Origin: Bacteroidota bacterium
Lineage (GTDB): Bacteria; Bacteroidota; Bacteroidia; Chitinophagales; Chitinophagaceae
Direction: 5' to 3'
DNA: 64,000 nt
NCBI GenBank assembly: GCA_013288945.1
Contig: JABDAZ010000004.1
Span: 20,800 to 84,799, forward strand
The notes under the pieces: model-generated
Databases searched by the model: none
What the model was told of the DNA's origin: nothing
The model's input: the letters and a program-made list of their open reading frames with translations, nothing else
Position numbers and translations under genes: made by a program
Part shown: positions 8,061 through 17,079 of the stretch, one piece after another
Layout of the letters: the number at the start of each line of letters is the position of its first letter
Position numbering within the stretch: position 1 is the stretch's first letter

Positions 8061-9047
8061 ATGACTGTACATTATCAACTGGAAAACCTGCCCGATTTTA
8101 TTAATGCCGTAATTACTATCGGTACTTTTGATGGCGTTCACACCGGCCATCAGCAAATTATTAAGCAATTAATTGAAGAAGCAAAAAATGTAAATGGAGA
8201 AAGTATTATTATCACTTTTCATCCGCATCCAAGAAAAATTTTAGGCGCTTCTAAAGAAATAAAACTCATTAATACCATTGAAGAAAAAATAGAATTGCTC
8301 GCTGCAAAAGGTATTGATCATCTTGTTGTCATTCCGTTTACTGAAAAATTTTCGCAACAAACTGCTGAAGAATATATTAATGATTTTCTCGTCGCAAAAT
8401 TTCATCCACACACAATTATTATTGGGTATGATCATCGTTTCGGGCAAGGCCGAAAAGGCGATTATCATTTGATGGAAGATTTTTGTGAACGTTGCAATTA
8501 TCGTTTGCTCGAAATTCCCGCGCATGTTTTAAACGCTGTGTCAGTAAGCTCTACACGCATTCGCGAAGCAATTATTAATGCAGATATTTCAACTGCAAAT
8601 ACATTGCTTGGTTACGATTTTTTCTTTGAAGGATTAATAGTTGAAGGCAAAAAACTCGGCAGAACAATTGGTTACCCAACAGCCAATTTAAAAATTATTA
8701 ATGAAGAAAAATTGGTGCCGGGAAATGGCGTTTACGCAGTTGAACTTTTTATTGTGAATGGTGAATTGTCACTGATGAATAAAGAAAATGTTGGCATTAA
8801 TAATTCGCAATCGATCTTTTACAAGGCAATGATGAATATCGGTAACCGCCCGACTGTTAATGGAACATCAACAACAATTGAAGTAAATATTTTTGATTTT
8901 AATGAAGACATTTACGGAAAAACAATTCGTGTGTTTATAAAAAAACATTTGCGTGCAGAACAAAAATTTAACGGACTTGATGCTTTGAAAGAACAATTGG
9001 CAAAAGATAAATTAAATGCAATCGAATCGTTGACCGATGGCCTATAA
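8061..9047 (+). CDS. ribF: Bifunctional riboflavin kinase / FAD synthetase with a repeat-derived insertion
   Basis: 328 residues. It phosphorylates riboflavin to FMN and adenylates FMN to FAD. The N-terminal FAD synthetase half carries GTFDGVHTGH (residues 21-30) and TFHPHP; the C-terminal flavokinase half carries GRTIGYPTANL from about residue 200 and MMNIGNRPTVNG. Between GVYAVELF and YKAMMNIGNRP, where the family normally has a short beta hairpin of a few residues, there are about 20 extra residues (from about 231). The underlying DNA starts with the intergenic word TGTGAATGGTGAATTGTCA. The insertion keeps the frame and the flanking motifs, so the enzyme is probably active. The gene is convergent with holA. 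Confidence 0.95.
   Translation: MTVHYQLENLPDFINAVITIGTFDGVHTGHQQIIKQLIEEAKNVNGESIIITFHPHPRKILGASKEIKLINTIEEKIELLAAKGIDHLVVIPFTEKFSQQTAEEYINDFLVAKFHPHTIIIGYDHRFGQGRKGDYHLMEDFCERCNYRLLEIPAHVLNAVSVSSTRIREAIINADISTANTLLGYDFFFEGLIVEGKKLGRTIGYPTANLKIINEEKLVPGNGVYAVELFIVNGELSLMNKENVGINNSQSIFYKAMMNIGNRPTVNGTSTTIEVNIFDFNEDIYGKTIRVFIKKHLRAEQKFNGLDALKEQLAKDKLNAIESLTDGL
8751..8816 (+). repeat. Family-A repeat word inside ribF
   Basis: Begins ATTGTGAATGGTGAATTG, the same word as the hairpins at 31208 and 62731. A weak inverted partner (ATTCGCAAT) follows about 40 bases on, as expected for a decayed hairpin. It encodes the extra residues of RibF. Confidence 0.6.
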
Positions 9048-9069
9048 TAAAAATAATTTCAAAAAATAA

Positions 9070-9108
9070 TAAACGGCCAACTGCCATCAATCAACGATCA
9101 TCGTTTCT
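9070..9108. repeat. Family-C intergenic repeat word between ribF and holA
   Basis: ACGGCCAACTGCCATCAATC followed by AACGATCATCGTT, which is itself a palindrome. The word recurs at 19320-19408 and, in the other sense, at 61005-61045. It sits between two convergent genes and may end both transcripts. Confidence 0.55.
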
Positions 9109-9111
9109 CAC

Positions 9112-10116
9112 TCACACCATCATTTTCAAAACCATTTCTTTCAGCAACGAACCATCTTCTGTATTAATACTGTTTACGCCAACGCTTTTTAAATTGTATT
9201 CGTGCAGCAATAATAGAATGCTTTCCACGCCTTCATATTTATAATTATTTGCCGCAGCTTTATAATCTTTTATAAAAAATGGATTAACGCCAATTGCCGC
9301 AGCCATTGCTTTTTCATCGTTTGATGATTGTCCGAAAAGCATATATGTTTTACTAAAAAAATTATACAGCGCAGGCAAAATAAGCTGTATGGGCGCGGCT
9401 TTCGGGTTGCTTTCAAAATATTGAATAATGCGTATTGCTTTTGATAAATTCTTTTTTGTAAGCGCATCCTGCAATTCAAAAACATTATATTCTTTGCTTA
9501 CGCCAACATATTTTTCTATATCATCTTCATTAATACTTTTTCTTTCTGCAAGGTTTACCAAAACTTTTTCTACTTCATTATTAATGCGGCTTAAATCGTT
9601 TCCAATATGTTCTGCCAACAACATCACGGCCTTTTGAGAAATGCTGAAACCTTTATTTTCAACCAGTTCATTTATCCATTCCGGCAACTGGTTATCGTAC
9701 ATTTTTTTTGTGGTAAAAACTTCGGCTTTGTCTTTATCCTTAAGCAGCTTCGCGAGTTTGCTTCGTCCGTCAACTTTTTTTTCTTTATAAGAAACTACTA
9801 AAACTGTTGATGAGAGCGGGTTTTCGATGTAAGCTTCCAGCTTGTCGATGTCGCGCATTTGCTGCGCTTCTTTTAATATTACAACCTGCCTTTCTGCAAA
9901 CATCGGGTAGCGCCGGCATGCATTTATTAATGCAGCCCAATCAGCATCTTTTCCATAAAAAACGGTGAGGTTAAATGCCGCTTCACTTTCCGGAAGTATG
10001 TTGTGCTCGGCATAATCGATGAGCTTATCTATATAAAATTCTTCTTCACCTTCCAACCAGTAAACGGGTTTGAAATTCTTTTTTTTCCAACTGCTTAAAA
10101 TTTTTTCAACCGACAC
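9112..10116 (-). CDS. holA: DNA polymerase III delta subunit
   Basis: 334 residues, the normal length for HolA. The delta subunit is part of the clamp loader and opens the sliding clamp during replication. The N-terminal domain shows the family pattern PVYWLEGEEEFYIDKLIDY and later RRYPMFAERQVVILKEAQ. The middle contains NPLSSTVLVVSYKEKKVDGRSKLAKLLK, and the C-terminal collar region has AAPIQLILPALYNFFSKTYML. As usual for delta it has an AAA-like fold without a functional Walker A. The start codon is GTG at 10116. It is a single gene, convergent with ribF and divergent from the next gene. Confidence 0.9.
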   Translation of the reverse strand: MSVEKILSSWKKKNFKPVYWLEGEEEFYIDKLIDYAEHNILPESEAAFNLTVFYGKDADWAALINACRRYPMFAERQVVILKEAQQMRDIDKLEAYIENPLSSTVLVVSYKEKKVDGRSKLAKLLKDKDKAEVFTTKKMYDNQLPEWINELVENKGFSISQKAVMLLAEHIGNDLSRINNEVEKVLVNLAERKSINEDDIEKYVGVSKEYNVFELQDALTKKNLSKAIRIIQYFESNPKAAPIQLILPALYNFFSKTYMLFGQSSNDEKAMAAAIGVNPFFIKDYKAAANNYKYEGVESILLLLHEYNLKSVGVNSINTEDGSLLKEMVLKMMV

Positions 10117-10330
10117 GGTAATTTGTTTGAGTGCTGCAATATTACAGAAATCCGGCTTGCTGAAAGCTTAAAAAATTGCCGAATTTTAGTTAAAAAATCA
10201 GGTAACTGCTTTTATTATAGGCGTTTATATAGATTATATAAAATTTGGCACGGTTTTAGACAAAAGGTGAATTGAAACTTTAAAACCATCTTCAAGTTTC
10301 AAAAATCATAAACTTCAAACTTACAAAAAC

Positions 10331-11308
10331 ATGAGTACTACCAACTATCCATCCGCTACACCACAAAGCCAACCCCCAAGAAAAGATTATAAAAATCTTG
10401 TTATAGGTTTATTGGCTGCAGGTTTCTTAGGAACTTGGGGTTATTTGTTGTATAACAACAACAAACAAGAACAAGTTCAGCAAACTCAGCAAACACAGAT
10501 TGCTAAAGTAACTGACGAGAAAGGCCAGATTCAAAAAAACTTTGATGATGCATTGGTAAGATTAGATTCTTTAACAGGAACTAACAACAAATTACAAGCT
10601 TCATTAAATGCAAGTAATTCAGACATTGCAAAAAAGAAAACTGAAATCCGCAGCATTTTAAATAAAAAGAATGCAACTGCTGCTGAATTAAGCAAAGCAA
10701 AACAATTGATTACTGATTTGAATGGTAAAATTTCTGACCTTGAAAAACAAGTAACAGAATTAACTTCTCAAAATACACAGTTGACTGCTGATAAAACTCA
10801 GTTGACTCAGGACAAAGAAAAATTGACTACAGACTTACAAACTACAACTTCTGCAAAACAGGATTTGGAAAAGAAAGTTGATGTAGCTTCTACTTTAAAT
10901 GCAAACAACATTACCATTACTCCGGTTCATGATAAAAAGAACGGTAAAGAAAAAATAACTACAACTGCAAAAAGAGTTGATAAATTGGTTATCTCTTTCG
11001 ATGTTAATAATCGCATTGCACAAGCAGGACAAACTGATGTTTATGTATCTATTATCGGACCCGACGGACAGCCAATATCTGTTCCAGCTTTAGGTTCTGG
11101 CACATTTACAACACGTGAAGAAGGCGATAAAATTTACACTGCAAAAGTTGCTGTAGATATCGAAGCTGGCAAAACTAAACCAGTTCAGTTTGCATGGAAA
11201 CAAAATTCTGATTTCCAGAAAGGTGTTTATAAAATTTCTATCTATCATAATGGTTTCAAAATTGGTGAAGGAAGCAAAGAGTTGAAGAAAGGTGGCTTAT
11301 TTAGCTAG
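10331..11308 (+). CDS. Membrane-anchored coiled-coil protein of unknown function
   Basis: 325 residues. A proline-rich N-terminus is followed by one hydrophobic helix (residues about 24-42, LVIGLLAAGFLGTWGYLLY), then a long coiled coil of about 130 residues rich in Gln, Thr, Lys and Leu with QLT-type repeats. A C-terminal globular beta domain of about 110 residues follows (VDKLVISFDVNNRIAQAG, GVYKISIYHNGFKIGEG). The layout suggests an inner-membrane anchor with a periplasmic or cytoplasmic stalk. I do not recognise a named family with certainty; similar proteins occur across Chitinophagaceae. It is monocistronic, with a strong terminator after it. Codon use is more balanced than in its neighbours, which may mean high expression. 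Confidence 0.75.
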   Translation: MSTTNYPSATPQSQPPRKDYKNLVIGLLAAGFLGTWGYLLYNNNKQEQVQQTQQTQIAKVTDEKGQIQKNFDDALVRLDSLTGTNNKLQASLNASNSDIAKKKTEIRSILNKKNATAAELSKAKQLITDLNGKISDLEKQVTELTSQNTQLTADKTQLTQDKEKLTTDLQTTTSAKQDLEKKVDVASTLNANNITITPVHDKKNGKEKITTTAKRVDKLVISFDVNNRIAQAGQTDVYVSIIGPDGQPISVPALGSGTFTTREEGDKIYTAKVAVDIEAGKTKPVQFAWKQNSDFQKGVYKISIYHNGFKIGEGSKELKKGGLFS

Positions 11309-11361
11309 TCAATTTTTGACTACAACACAGGAGTCTCTGAAAAACCTGATATATTAATTAC

Positions 11362-11392
11362 AGCCGGTTAACAAAAGTTGACCGGCTTTTTT
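11362..11392 (+). terminator. Strong rho-independent terminator
   Basis: Stem AGCCGGTTAAC / GTTGACCGGCT (one mismatch) with an AAAA loop, followed by TTTTTT. It ends the coiled-coil gene at 11308. Confidence 0.88.
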
Positions 11393-11407
11393 ATGCGAAT
11401 ACTTTTT

Positions 11408-14400
11408 TTATAGCAATGCTCTTAATGAAGCACGTCCTGTATTAATGATTCTTCCCTGTCCGGGTTGTCGGCCTTCGTATTGAAGGTTCAATTCTAAATT
11501 GCCACCTAATTTTTTGGTTAAATCAAGGTTCCATAAAAAATTCTTTCCCGGTAATAATCCATTTAAAATAATATATCCTACGGGAGAATTTACGGCTGCT
11601 GTTGTTAATGAAGGATCTTTTCCGGCAAAAGAAATATTGTTGTAGGTAAATTTCGCTTGTATAGAAGTGCTTTGCAAAATATTATATTTCACTTCTGCAT
11701 TAATAGAACTTGACGTAGATAAAATATAACCAAAATGCGGATCATTCTTTTTTGTTTCAATTTTATAACCGATTAAAATCCTCAGGTTGGAACCATGCGT
11801 GTATGTTAAATCTGGCTCAAGCGAATATTGTTTAAGGCTGTAATCGCTGCTGTCTATATCTGTGCTTGAACTAAACAATTGATTGCGTCCTGTTTTAAAA
11901 ATACCACTCAAAGCAATGGAACGAGAAAAATTCATGCGCGAGCGAAACGTCCATTCATTAAGGCTTCTGCTTTCATAACCGTAAGTCAATAAAGTTTTAC
12001 TGGTGTTTTGTGAATTATTAATATCAAAACCCCATTTAGGACTGGATTTATTATACGAAAATGTATTTGTAAAAACAGACGCGCGCGTTATTAATGAAGT
12101 ATCTGTTAATGAAACTTTTTTAAGCGGGTTCAATTGTACAAAACCGGTTGCCTGCACTTTTTGATTTAATTGTAAAGAAGATTGCAGCGTAACATTTCCA
12201 ATAACTTTTATTGCGCCTTTACTCTTTAATGGATTAATAAGTGTGCGCGGATTAATGCTAAAGCTATAATTGAAAGTATTGTAATTGGCTTTTATATAAT
12301 CATCGGTTGGTGTGTAAACGCGTATGAACAGGGCCTGGTCAGGATATTGGGCGAGCACAAATTCATTCAACTGCTGAATGCCATCGTTGTTTAAATCTAT
12401 CCAGGCATATTGCCCTGTGCCTGCAGGCACTTGCAAATAAGTATATGTTTTCTTTTGTTCCTGCCCGGAGCCAACTTCAAACAAAGCATTTCCGGTAAGC
12501 AAACCTTTCCATTCATTAATAACATATTCTGCACGGCCAAGCAAACTTTTATCAGGCGTTTGCGCAGTTACTTTTGTATTTATAATTTGAAGGTCGCGGT
12601 ACGTTGCATTAAATCTTAACTGGTGATGTTTACTTCGCAGAATATTTATAAACACATTAATGCTGTTGCTTCTGTCGCCTTTTTCCAATTGCTTTCCATA
12701 AGGATAGGCATTATCGCGCGCAATAAAAGTGGCGCCCCATTGATTATGATTTTTTTCCGGCGATTTAAAATATGCCTGGAAAATTTCGTAGGAAAAACTG
12801 TTTGCAAATAAACTATCGCCAACTTTATCCCTGCTTTCATTTCTTTCAACAGAATAATTTACGCCCACCAAATAATCGGCAAACTTTGTAAATTTTTTGG
12901 AAACATCAACCGAAGGTTTAAAATAATAACCGCTTGTTGTTGTGCCGTTACTATTTACCAAACTAACCTGGTCAGTAATATGCCAGCCGGCAATTTCCTG
13001 TGTATTAAAAATGCTGTTTCGTATTCCATTGAAACTGCTTCCGCGATTGTATCCTGCAAAATCATAGCGGAAGGTATTTTTCTTTTTATCTGTCAATTCA
13101 AAACTTGTATTGTATAAAGTTTCGTTTGCCGGCGCAACGATTAATGGCAAACCCCAATCTCTTGTAAACTCAACGGTGCGCAATGGTTCCAATGGCGCAA
13201 AGGTTGATTGCACATGTTCATAATTTGCAGTGGTTGTAAGTTGCAAACCTCTTTTTGATTTTGAAAAAGGATAAATATTTTTAAACTGAAACTTTGTAGC
13301 ATAACCATCATCATTTGCTTTATCTATTAATGAAAGTGTATTTACATCATAATGGCTCGATGCAATTTCGCCGCTTAATGTTGTTCTTTTATTAAGAATA
13401 TAGTCTGCACCAAATGTAATAATGCGTTGCGTTTTTGGTGTTACTAAAAATTGCGCGGCTTCAAATTGCCCTTGTTTTACGCCATTAACAGGCGCTACCC
13501 AAATGTAAACGCTTCCATTAACGCCATTGAGATTTGGTACATAATCTCCTTTGCCAGCGCCAACATCTGCAAAAGATAAATTGTATAAATTAACGTTTGG
13601 GTTTACTGAATAAACATAAATAGAATCATGAAAAACCAAACCGTTTGCTGCAATATATGTTGTATCAATTTTTTGATACAACACTTTGCCAGCGCCAAGT
13701 GTATCCAACGGCGCAACAGGATAAAATGCATTATTAATGCTATCTCCCAAACCATTTAAAAACTTTTTTTGATTTGCATCCAGCGTTTGATTAATAGGAG
13801 AATTTCTTGAATCACTGTTATTGAAAACACCAAGCCGCAACTTCAACCTGTTATTAATATTTGCTTCATCATACAAATACAAATTCACGTTTAAATAATT
13901 TTGATCTGAATATTCAAACTCAACCTGTATCCTGGAATCCTGCGTTATCATGCGCTTCGGCATAAACGTAATTTCTGCAGTGTTATAATTTATTACATAA
14001 TCCTGGTCGGCTCCGCGTTGCAGCATTTGCCCGTCGATATAAACTTTTTCTGTTCCTGCAAGCACAACAAAATACAATTCATTATTAGCGCCAGTTAATC
14101 GGTATGGTCCTTGGTTTCCTTCTTGTCCCTGAAAAATATTCCGGTTGAATTTTCCTTTTGCAATGGCGCCGCTTATTAATGTTTTATTGGTTACATTTTT
14201 CGAAACCTGATCGGTTGTTTCAAACGATGCGCCTTCTAATCTTTTATAAAAACTTAAAAAATAATTCTGGTTTTGGCGCAGGTCAATATCGCCCATACTC
14301 AACGCCCATGTTTTCTTTTTAAACTGTAAAAATATTTTATCAAAATCACTCAGTTGCGCAGTAGTTCCATCTGGTTGAATGGGAATATTGTTATCTGTTA

Positions 14401-14983
14401 ATGCCGCCGTTATTTGAATGCTATCAGCAAGATATCCGCTGATTTGTAAATTAAGGTTGGATGTTACGACCGCGTCCTGGCTGTTGCCAAAAGAAATGGC
14501 ACGGCCAAAACTTCCGTTGTAAGTTATATTTCCAAAATTAAAAAAGTTGTCGCTGCTTTGCCCGCGGCCTGTGATGGTTGATTGCTGCACCATAAAATTA
14601 TCGCGGATACTGTCATAATTTAACCGTTTAACAACTGCATTTAATTTATAAGGAAAAGTTCTGTAAGCGATATAAACACTGTCGACTGCTGGCTTTTTTT
14701 TCCAGGAAATAGTTGCATTAATATAATCCAAAGTGTAAGAAGAATCTGTAAAACCAAGAATAGAAAAAGTTTCCGGAATAATGCTTAATGAATCAAAAGG
14801 AATTTTTGAATTGCTGATTCGGATAAATTTTTTGTGCAGGTTAGAAACAGGAATTTTTGGTAGAACGGGACCAGTTTTTGACTGCGGCCGCTGCGCCATT
14901 ATTACGGAGTGAAAACCGCATAAAATAATAAGAAATATAAGCAGCTTCCTGGTAAACAAAAAATGGTTTTTATAAGAATGCAA
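11408..14983 (-). CDS. Large Bacteroidota cell-surface / outer-membrane protein
   Basis: 1191 residues with a hydrophobic signal segment (LLIFLIILCGFHSVIMAQ). The remainder is rich in beta strands with alternating aromatic and polar residues, asparagine and threonine, as in outer-membrane barrels. Conserved-looking parts are the ISFGNSQDAVV and WALSMGDIDLR region, a LYFVVLAGTEKVYIDGQ segment, and near residues 860-872 an EF-hand-like loop (DLNNDGIQQLNEF) followed by ALFIRVYTPT. This combination is found in large uncharacterised Bacteroidota surface proteins. It is too short to be SprA and lacks an obvious T9SS C-terminal domain. The gene is a single unit on the minus strand, and the role is unknown. 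Confidence 0.75.
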   Translation of the reverse strand: MHSYKNHFLFTRKLLIFLIILCGFHSVIMAQRPQSKTGPVLPKIPVSNLHKKFIRISNSKIPFDSLSIIPETFSILGFTDSSYTLDYINATISWKKKPAVDSVYIAYRTFPYKLNAVVKRLNYDSIRDNFMVQQSTITGRGQSSDNFFNFGNITYNGSFGRAISFGNSQDAVVTSNLNLQISGYLADSIQITAALTDNNIPIQPDGTTAQLSDFDKIFLQFKKKTWALSMGDIDLRQNQNYFLSFYKRLEGASFETTDQVSKNVTNKTLISGAIAKGKFNRNIFQGQEGNQGPYRLTGANNELYFVVLAGTEKVYIDGQMLQRGADQDYVINYNTAEITFMPKRMITQDSRIQVEFEYSDQNYLNVNLYLYDEANINNRLKLRLGVFNNSDSRNSPINQTLDANQKKFLNGLGDSINNAFYPVAPLDTLGAGKVLYQKIDTTYIAANGLVFHDSIYVYSVNPNVNLYNLSFADVGAGKGDYVPNLNGVNGSVYIWVAPVNGVKQGQFEAAQFLVTPKTQRIITFGADYILNKRTTLSGEIASSHYDVNTLSLIDKANDDGYATKFQFKNIYPFSKSKRGLQLTTTANYEHVQSTFAPLEPLRTVEFTRDWGLPLIVAPANETLYNTSFELTDKKKNTFRYDFAGYNRGSSFNGIRNSIFNTQEIAGWHITDQVSLVNSNGTTTSGYYFKPSVDVSKKFTKFADYLVGVNYSVERNESRDKVGDSLFANSFSYEIFQAYFKSPEKNHNQWGATFIARDNAYPYGKQLEKGDRSNSINVFINILRSKHHQLRFNATYRDLQIINTKVTAQTPDKSLLGRAEYVINEWKGLLTGNALFEVGSGQEQKKTYTYLQVPAGTGQYAWIDLNNDGIQQLNEFVLAQYPDQALFIRVYTPTDDYIKANYNTFNYSFSINPRTLINPLKSKGAIKVIGNVTLQSSLQLNQKVQATGFVQLNPLKKVSLTDTSLITRASVFTNTFSYNKSSPKWGFDINNSQNTSKTLLTYGYESRSLNEWTFRSRMNFSRSIALSGIFKTGRNQLFSSSTDIDSSDYSLKQYSLEPDLTYTHGSNLRILIGYKIETKKNDPHFGYILSTSSSINAEVKYNILQSTSIQAKFTYNNISFAGKDPSLTTAAVNSPVGYIILNGLLPGKNFLWNLDLTKKLGGNLELNLQYEGRQPGQGRIINTGRASLRALL

Positions 14984-15189
14984 AAACCGCGATTTTATTG
15001 TGTTAATGCTGACAAAATCAGTTAGTTATGTTGCATTTGTGGAATACTTTTTTTAAAACACAAATTTTAAAGCAAATTGAATGAAAGATAATATCACTAA
15101 AGAAAATTTTAACAAGTGGATTGCAGCATAGCATGAATAAGTTTTGTCAAACTGTTAACTCTTTAACCTGAAACACCTAAACTGCTTTT

Positions 15190-15984
15190 ATGAAAAAAAC
15201 GCAATGCTGCCTGCTAGTTTTAATTGTATGTATTATCCAAAGTTGCGGCACAAATTATCCCAACTATGTAAGCCCACTCGAAAGCACTGCATTTCATTAT
15301 TATGATATTCCTTTACAAACAGATTCAATAAAAACGGCAACATACATCAGCGGTACTATTTCTCTTGGAAGCAGTTTGGAGTCAAATGATTTTATTTATT
15401 CTTTCCAGGCAAATATTCACAGAAGCCATAACCTTGGCATGATACAAACTTATTATGGCGCCGGCATTACGGCAGGTTCGTTCCGCTTCGATCAGTTTGA
15501 TTCTTATATTCCATATCCATCTACCAATTATCATGGAATACCGCCAAAATTTTTTGGAGCTTACGGTATTAATGGCGGAATAAATGTTGTATTCAATTTC
15601 GGTTCTTTTGAATGGCGTGCAATTGGTATTGAAGGCGCTGCGTACAATGAGTTTGGCGGATATTTGAATTATAGAAAATCTGCGCCCGACTCCACTTCAA
15701 GCGTGCGCGAAACAAACAGTTTTACAAAATCAGTTGGTGGAACCACGGATCTTTTATGGAAAAAAAGACGCGGAACTGTCTTCGGTTATAAAATGGCAAT
15801 TGGCGGATTTTTTATTGCAGATAAAAATTTTAATGGCATTGAAAATTATCAAAGGCCCATGTATTTTTCCAACACATTGCATCTTACAAAAGGAAATATT
15901 ACTGCATTCTGGCAATTCAATATCGGCTCATATACAAGCGCATTTCAAATGGGCATTAATTATAAGTTGGGAACAAAAAAGTAA
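15190..15984 (+). CDS. Lipoprotein, first of two tandem paralogs
   Basis: 264 residues starting with a signal peptide and lipobox (CIIQSCGTN, Cys near residue 19). The mature part is beta-rich and ends in a strand pattern like an outer-membrane barrel (FQMGINYKLGTKK). It shares with the next gene the blocks YYDIPLQTDSIKTATYISG versus YHAIPLQSDSLKGATYASG, NIHRSHNLG versus RIHRSNNFG, YGINGGINVV versus YGFNGGINVV, and EWRAIGIE. The two are clearly paralogs from a tandem duplication, 41 bases apart and probably co-transcribed. No enzymatic motif is visible and the function is unknown. The likely location is the outer membrane. Confidence 0.82.
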   Translation: MKKTQCCLLVLIVCIIQSCGTNYPNYVSPLESTAFHYYDIPLQTDSIKTATYISGTISLGSSLESNDFIYSFQANIHRSHNLGMIQTYYGAGITAGSFRFDQFDSYIPYPSTNYHGIPPKFFGAYGINGGINVVFNFGSFEWRAIGIEGAAYNEFGGYLNYRKSAPDSTSSVRETNSFTKSVGGTTDLLWKKRRGTVFGYKMAIGGFFIADKNFNGIENYQRPMYFSNTLHLTKGNITAFWQFNIGSYTSAFQMGINYKLGTKK

Positions 15985-16025
15985 ATCATCCAATGCTTAT
16001 TAATAAATAAAACGCTCACCGATTT

Positions 16026-16856
16026 ATGAAAAAAAATTATACCTTTTTATTGTTGATTGTTTCTATTGTAGTTTTTTTTAGCAGCTGTTCGTCAAGTGCA
16101 TATTTTTATAGCCCGTCAAACGCAACTTCTGTTCCTTATCATGCAATTCCTTTGCAGTCGGATTCACTAAAAGGTGCAACTTATGCAAGCGGAATTTTTA
16201 ATGTAGGCGGCGCCAACCAGGATTGGCGCGATTGTGTTTTTGGATTCCAGGGGCGCATTCACCGGAGCAATAATTTTGGAAATTTCCAAACTTTTTATGG
16301 CGCTAATATTTCTGTTGGCAGTTATCATATTGCCGAATTCTACGATGTTGATCACGTTAATTATTATCCTTACGACACGACTGTTTATCACAATTATGCT
16401 GAGAATACTTTTTATGGCTCTTATGGATTTAATGGCGGCATTAATGTAGTTGTTCCAACAAGGCATGGCGGTGAATGGAGAGCGATTGGCATTGAAACAT
16501 CTTTGCAAAAAGAGTTTGGCAATTATTATACTTTCAGAAAAAATTTAGGAGACTCTTCGGCTACTGTTATTTTCAGAAAAAACGTAACGGGAACTGTTGG
16601 TTTGTATACGGATATTATCGCCAAATCCAGGCACGGCGCGGAGTTTGGCTATAAAATGTCGTGGGGTTTTATGCTGAACCCGGAATCAGATTATTCACAT
16701 ATTTACAGCAAGAATTCGATTAATCCTGTTGCTTACTTTTCAAATACTTTTCATTTTACTAAAGAAAAAGTGACCGGATTTGTTCAAATCAATTTGAGCA
16801 ATAGCTATGCTGGTAATATACAATTTGGAGTGAATTATAAATTGGGAAAGAAATAA
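16026..16856 (+). CDS. Lipoprotein, second of two tandem paralogs
   Basis: 276 residues with a signal peptide and lipobox (VVFFSSCSSS). It aligns along its length with the preceding protein, keeping the PLQSDSLKGATYASG, HRSNNFG, FYGSYGFNGGINVV, EWRAIGIE and C-terminal FGVNYKLGKK blocks, while the loops differ. Divergence is substantial, so the duplication is not recent. The last strands alternate hydrophobic and polar residues, as expected for an eight- to twelve-strand barrel. It is expected to be co-transcribed with its paralog. I cannot assign a function. Confidence 0.82.
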   Translation: MKKNYTFLLLIVSIVVFFSSCSSSAYFYSPSNATSVPYHAIPLQSDSLKGATYASGIFNVGGANQDWRDCVFGFQGRIHRSNNFGNFQTFYGANISVGSYHIAEFYDVDHVNYYPYDTTVYHNYAENTFYGSYGFNGGINVVVPTRHGGEWRAIGIETSLQKEFGNYYTFRKNLGDSSATVIFRKNVTGTVGLYTDIIAKSRHGAEFGYKMSWGFMLNPESDYSHIYSKNSINPVAYFSNTFHFTKEKVTGFVQINLSNSYAGNIQFGVNYKLGKK

Positions 16857-16954
16857 AACGACATTTTATTTTTCCAATTCATTTGCATTAATAAAAAAGT
16901 TTGCGAAAATAATTGAGTGATTGATTATAAAACGCAGATGAATAAAGAACTAAA

Positions 16955-16984
16955 GTACAAGTGTGCGACGCAACTGAAGATGAT
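16955..16984 (+). repeat. Dispersed repeat D, copy 1
   Basis: GTACAAGTGTGCGACGCAAC followed by TGAAGATGA. The same word occurs at 47871 (reverse), 49895 and 55621, each time in noncoding DNA and preceded in three copies by AAAGAA. Confidence 0.8.
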
Positions 16985-17079
16985 TAATGAACAAATGTTC
17001 AGTAAAAAATTTTTTATTAATGAAGATCTATTAATACGTTTTTATTATTTGAAAAATATAACTCATAACTTATAATCCA

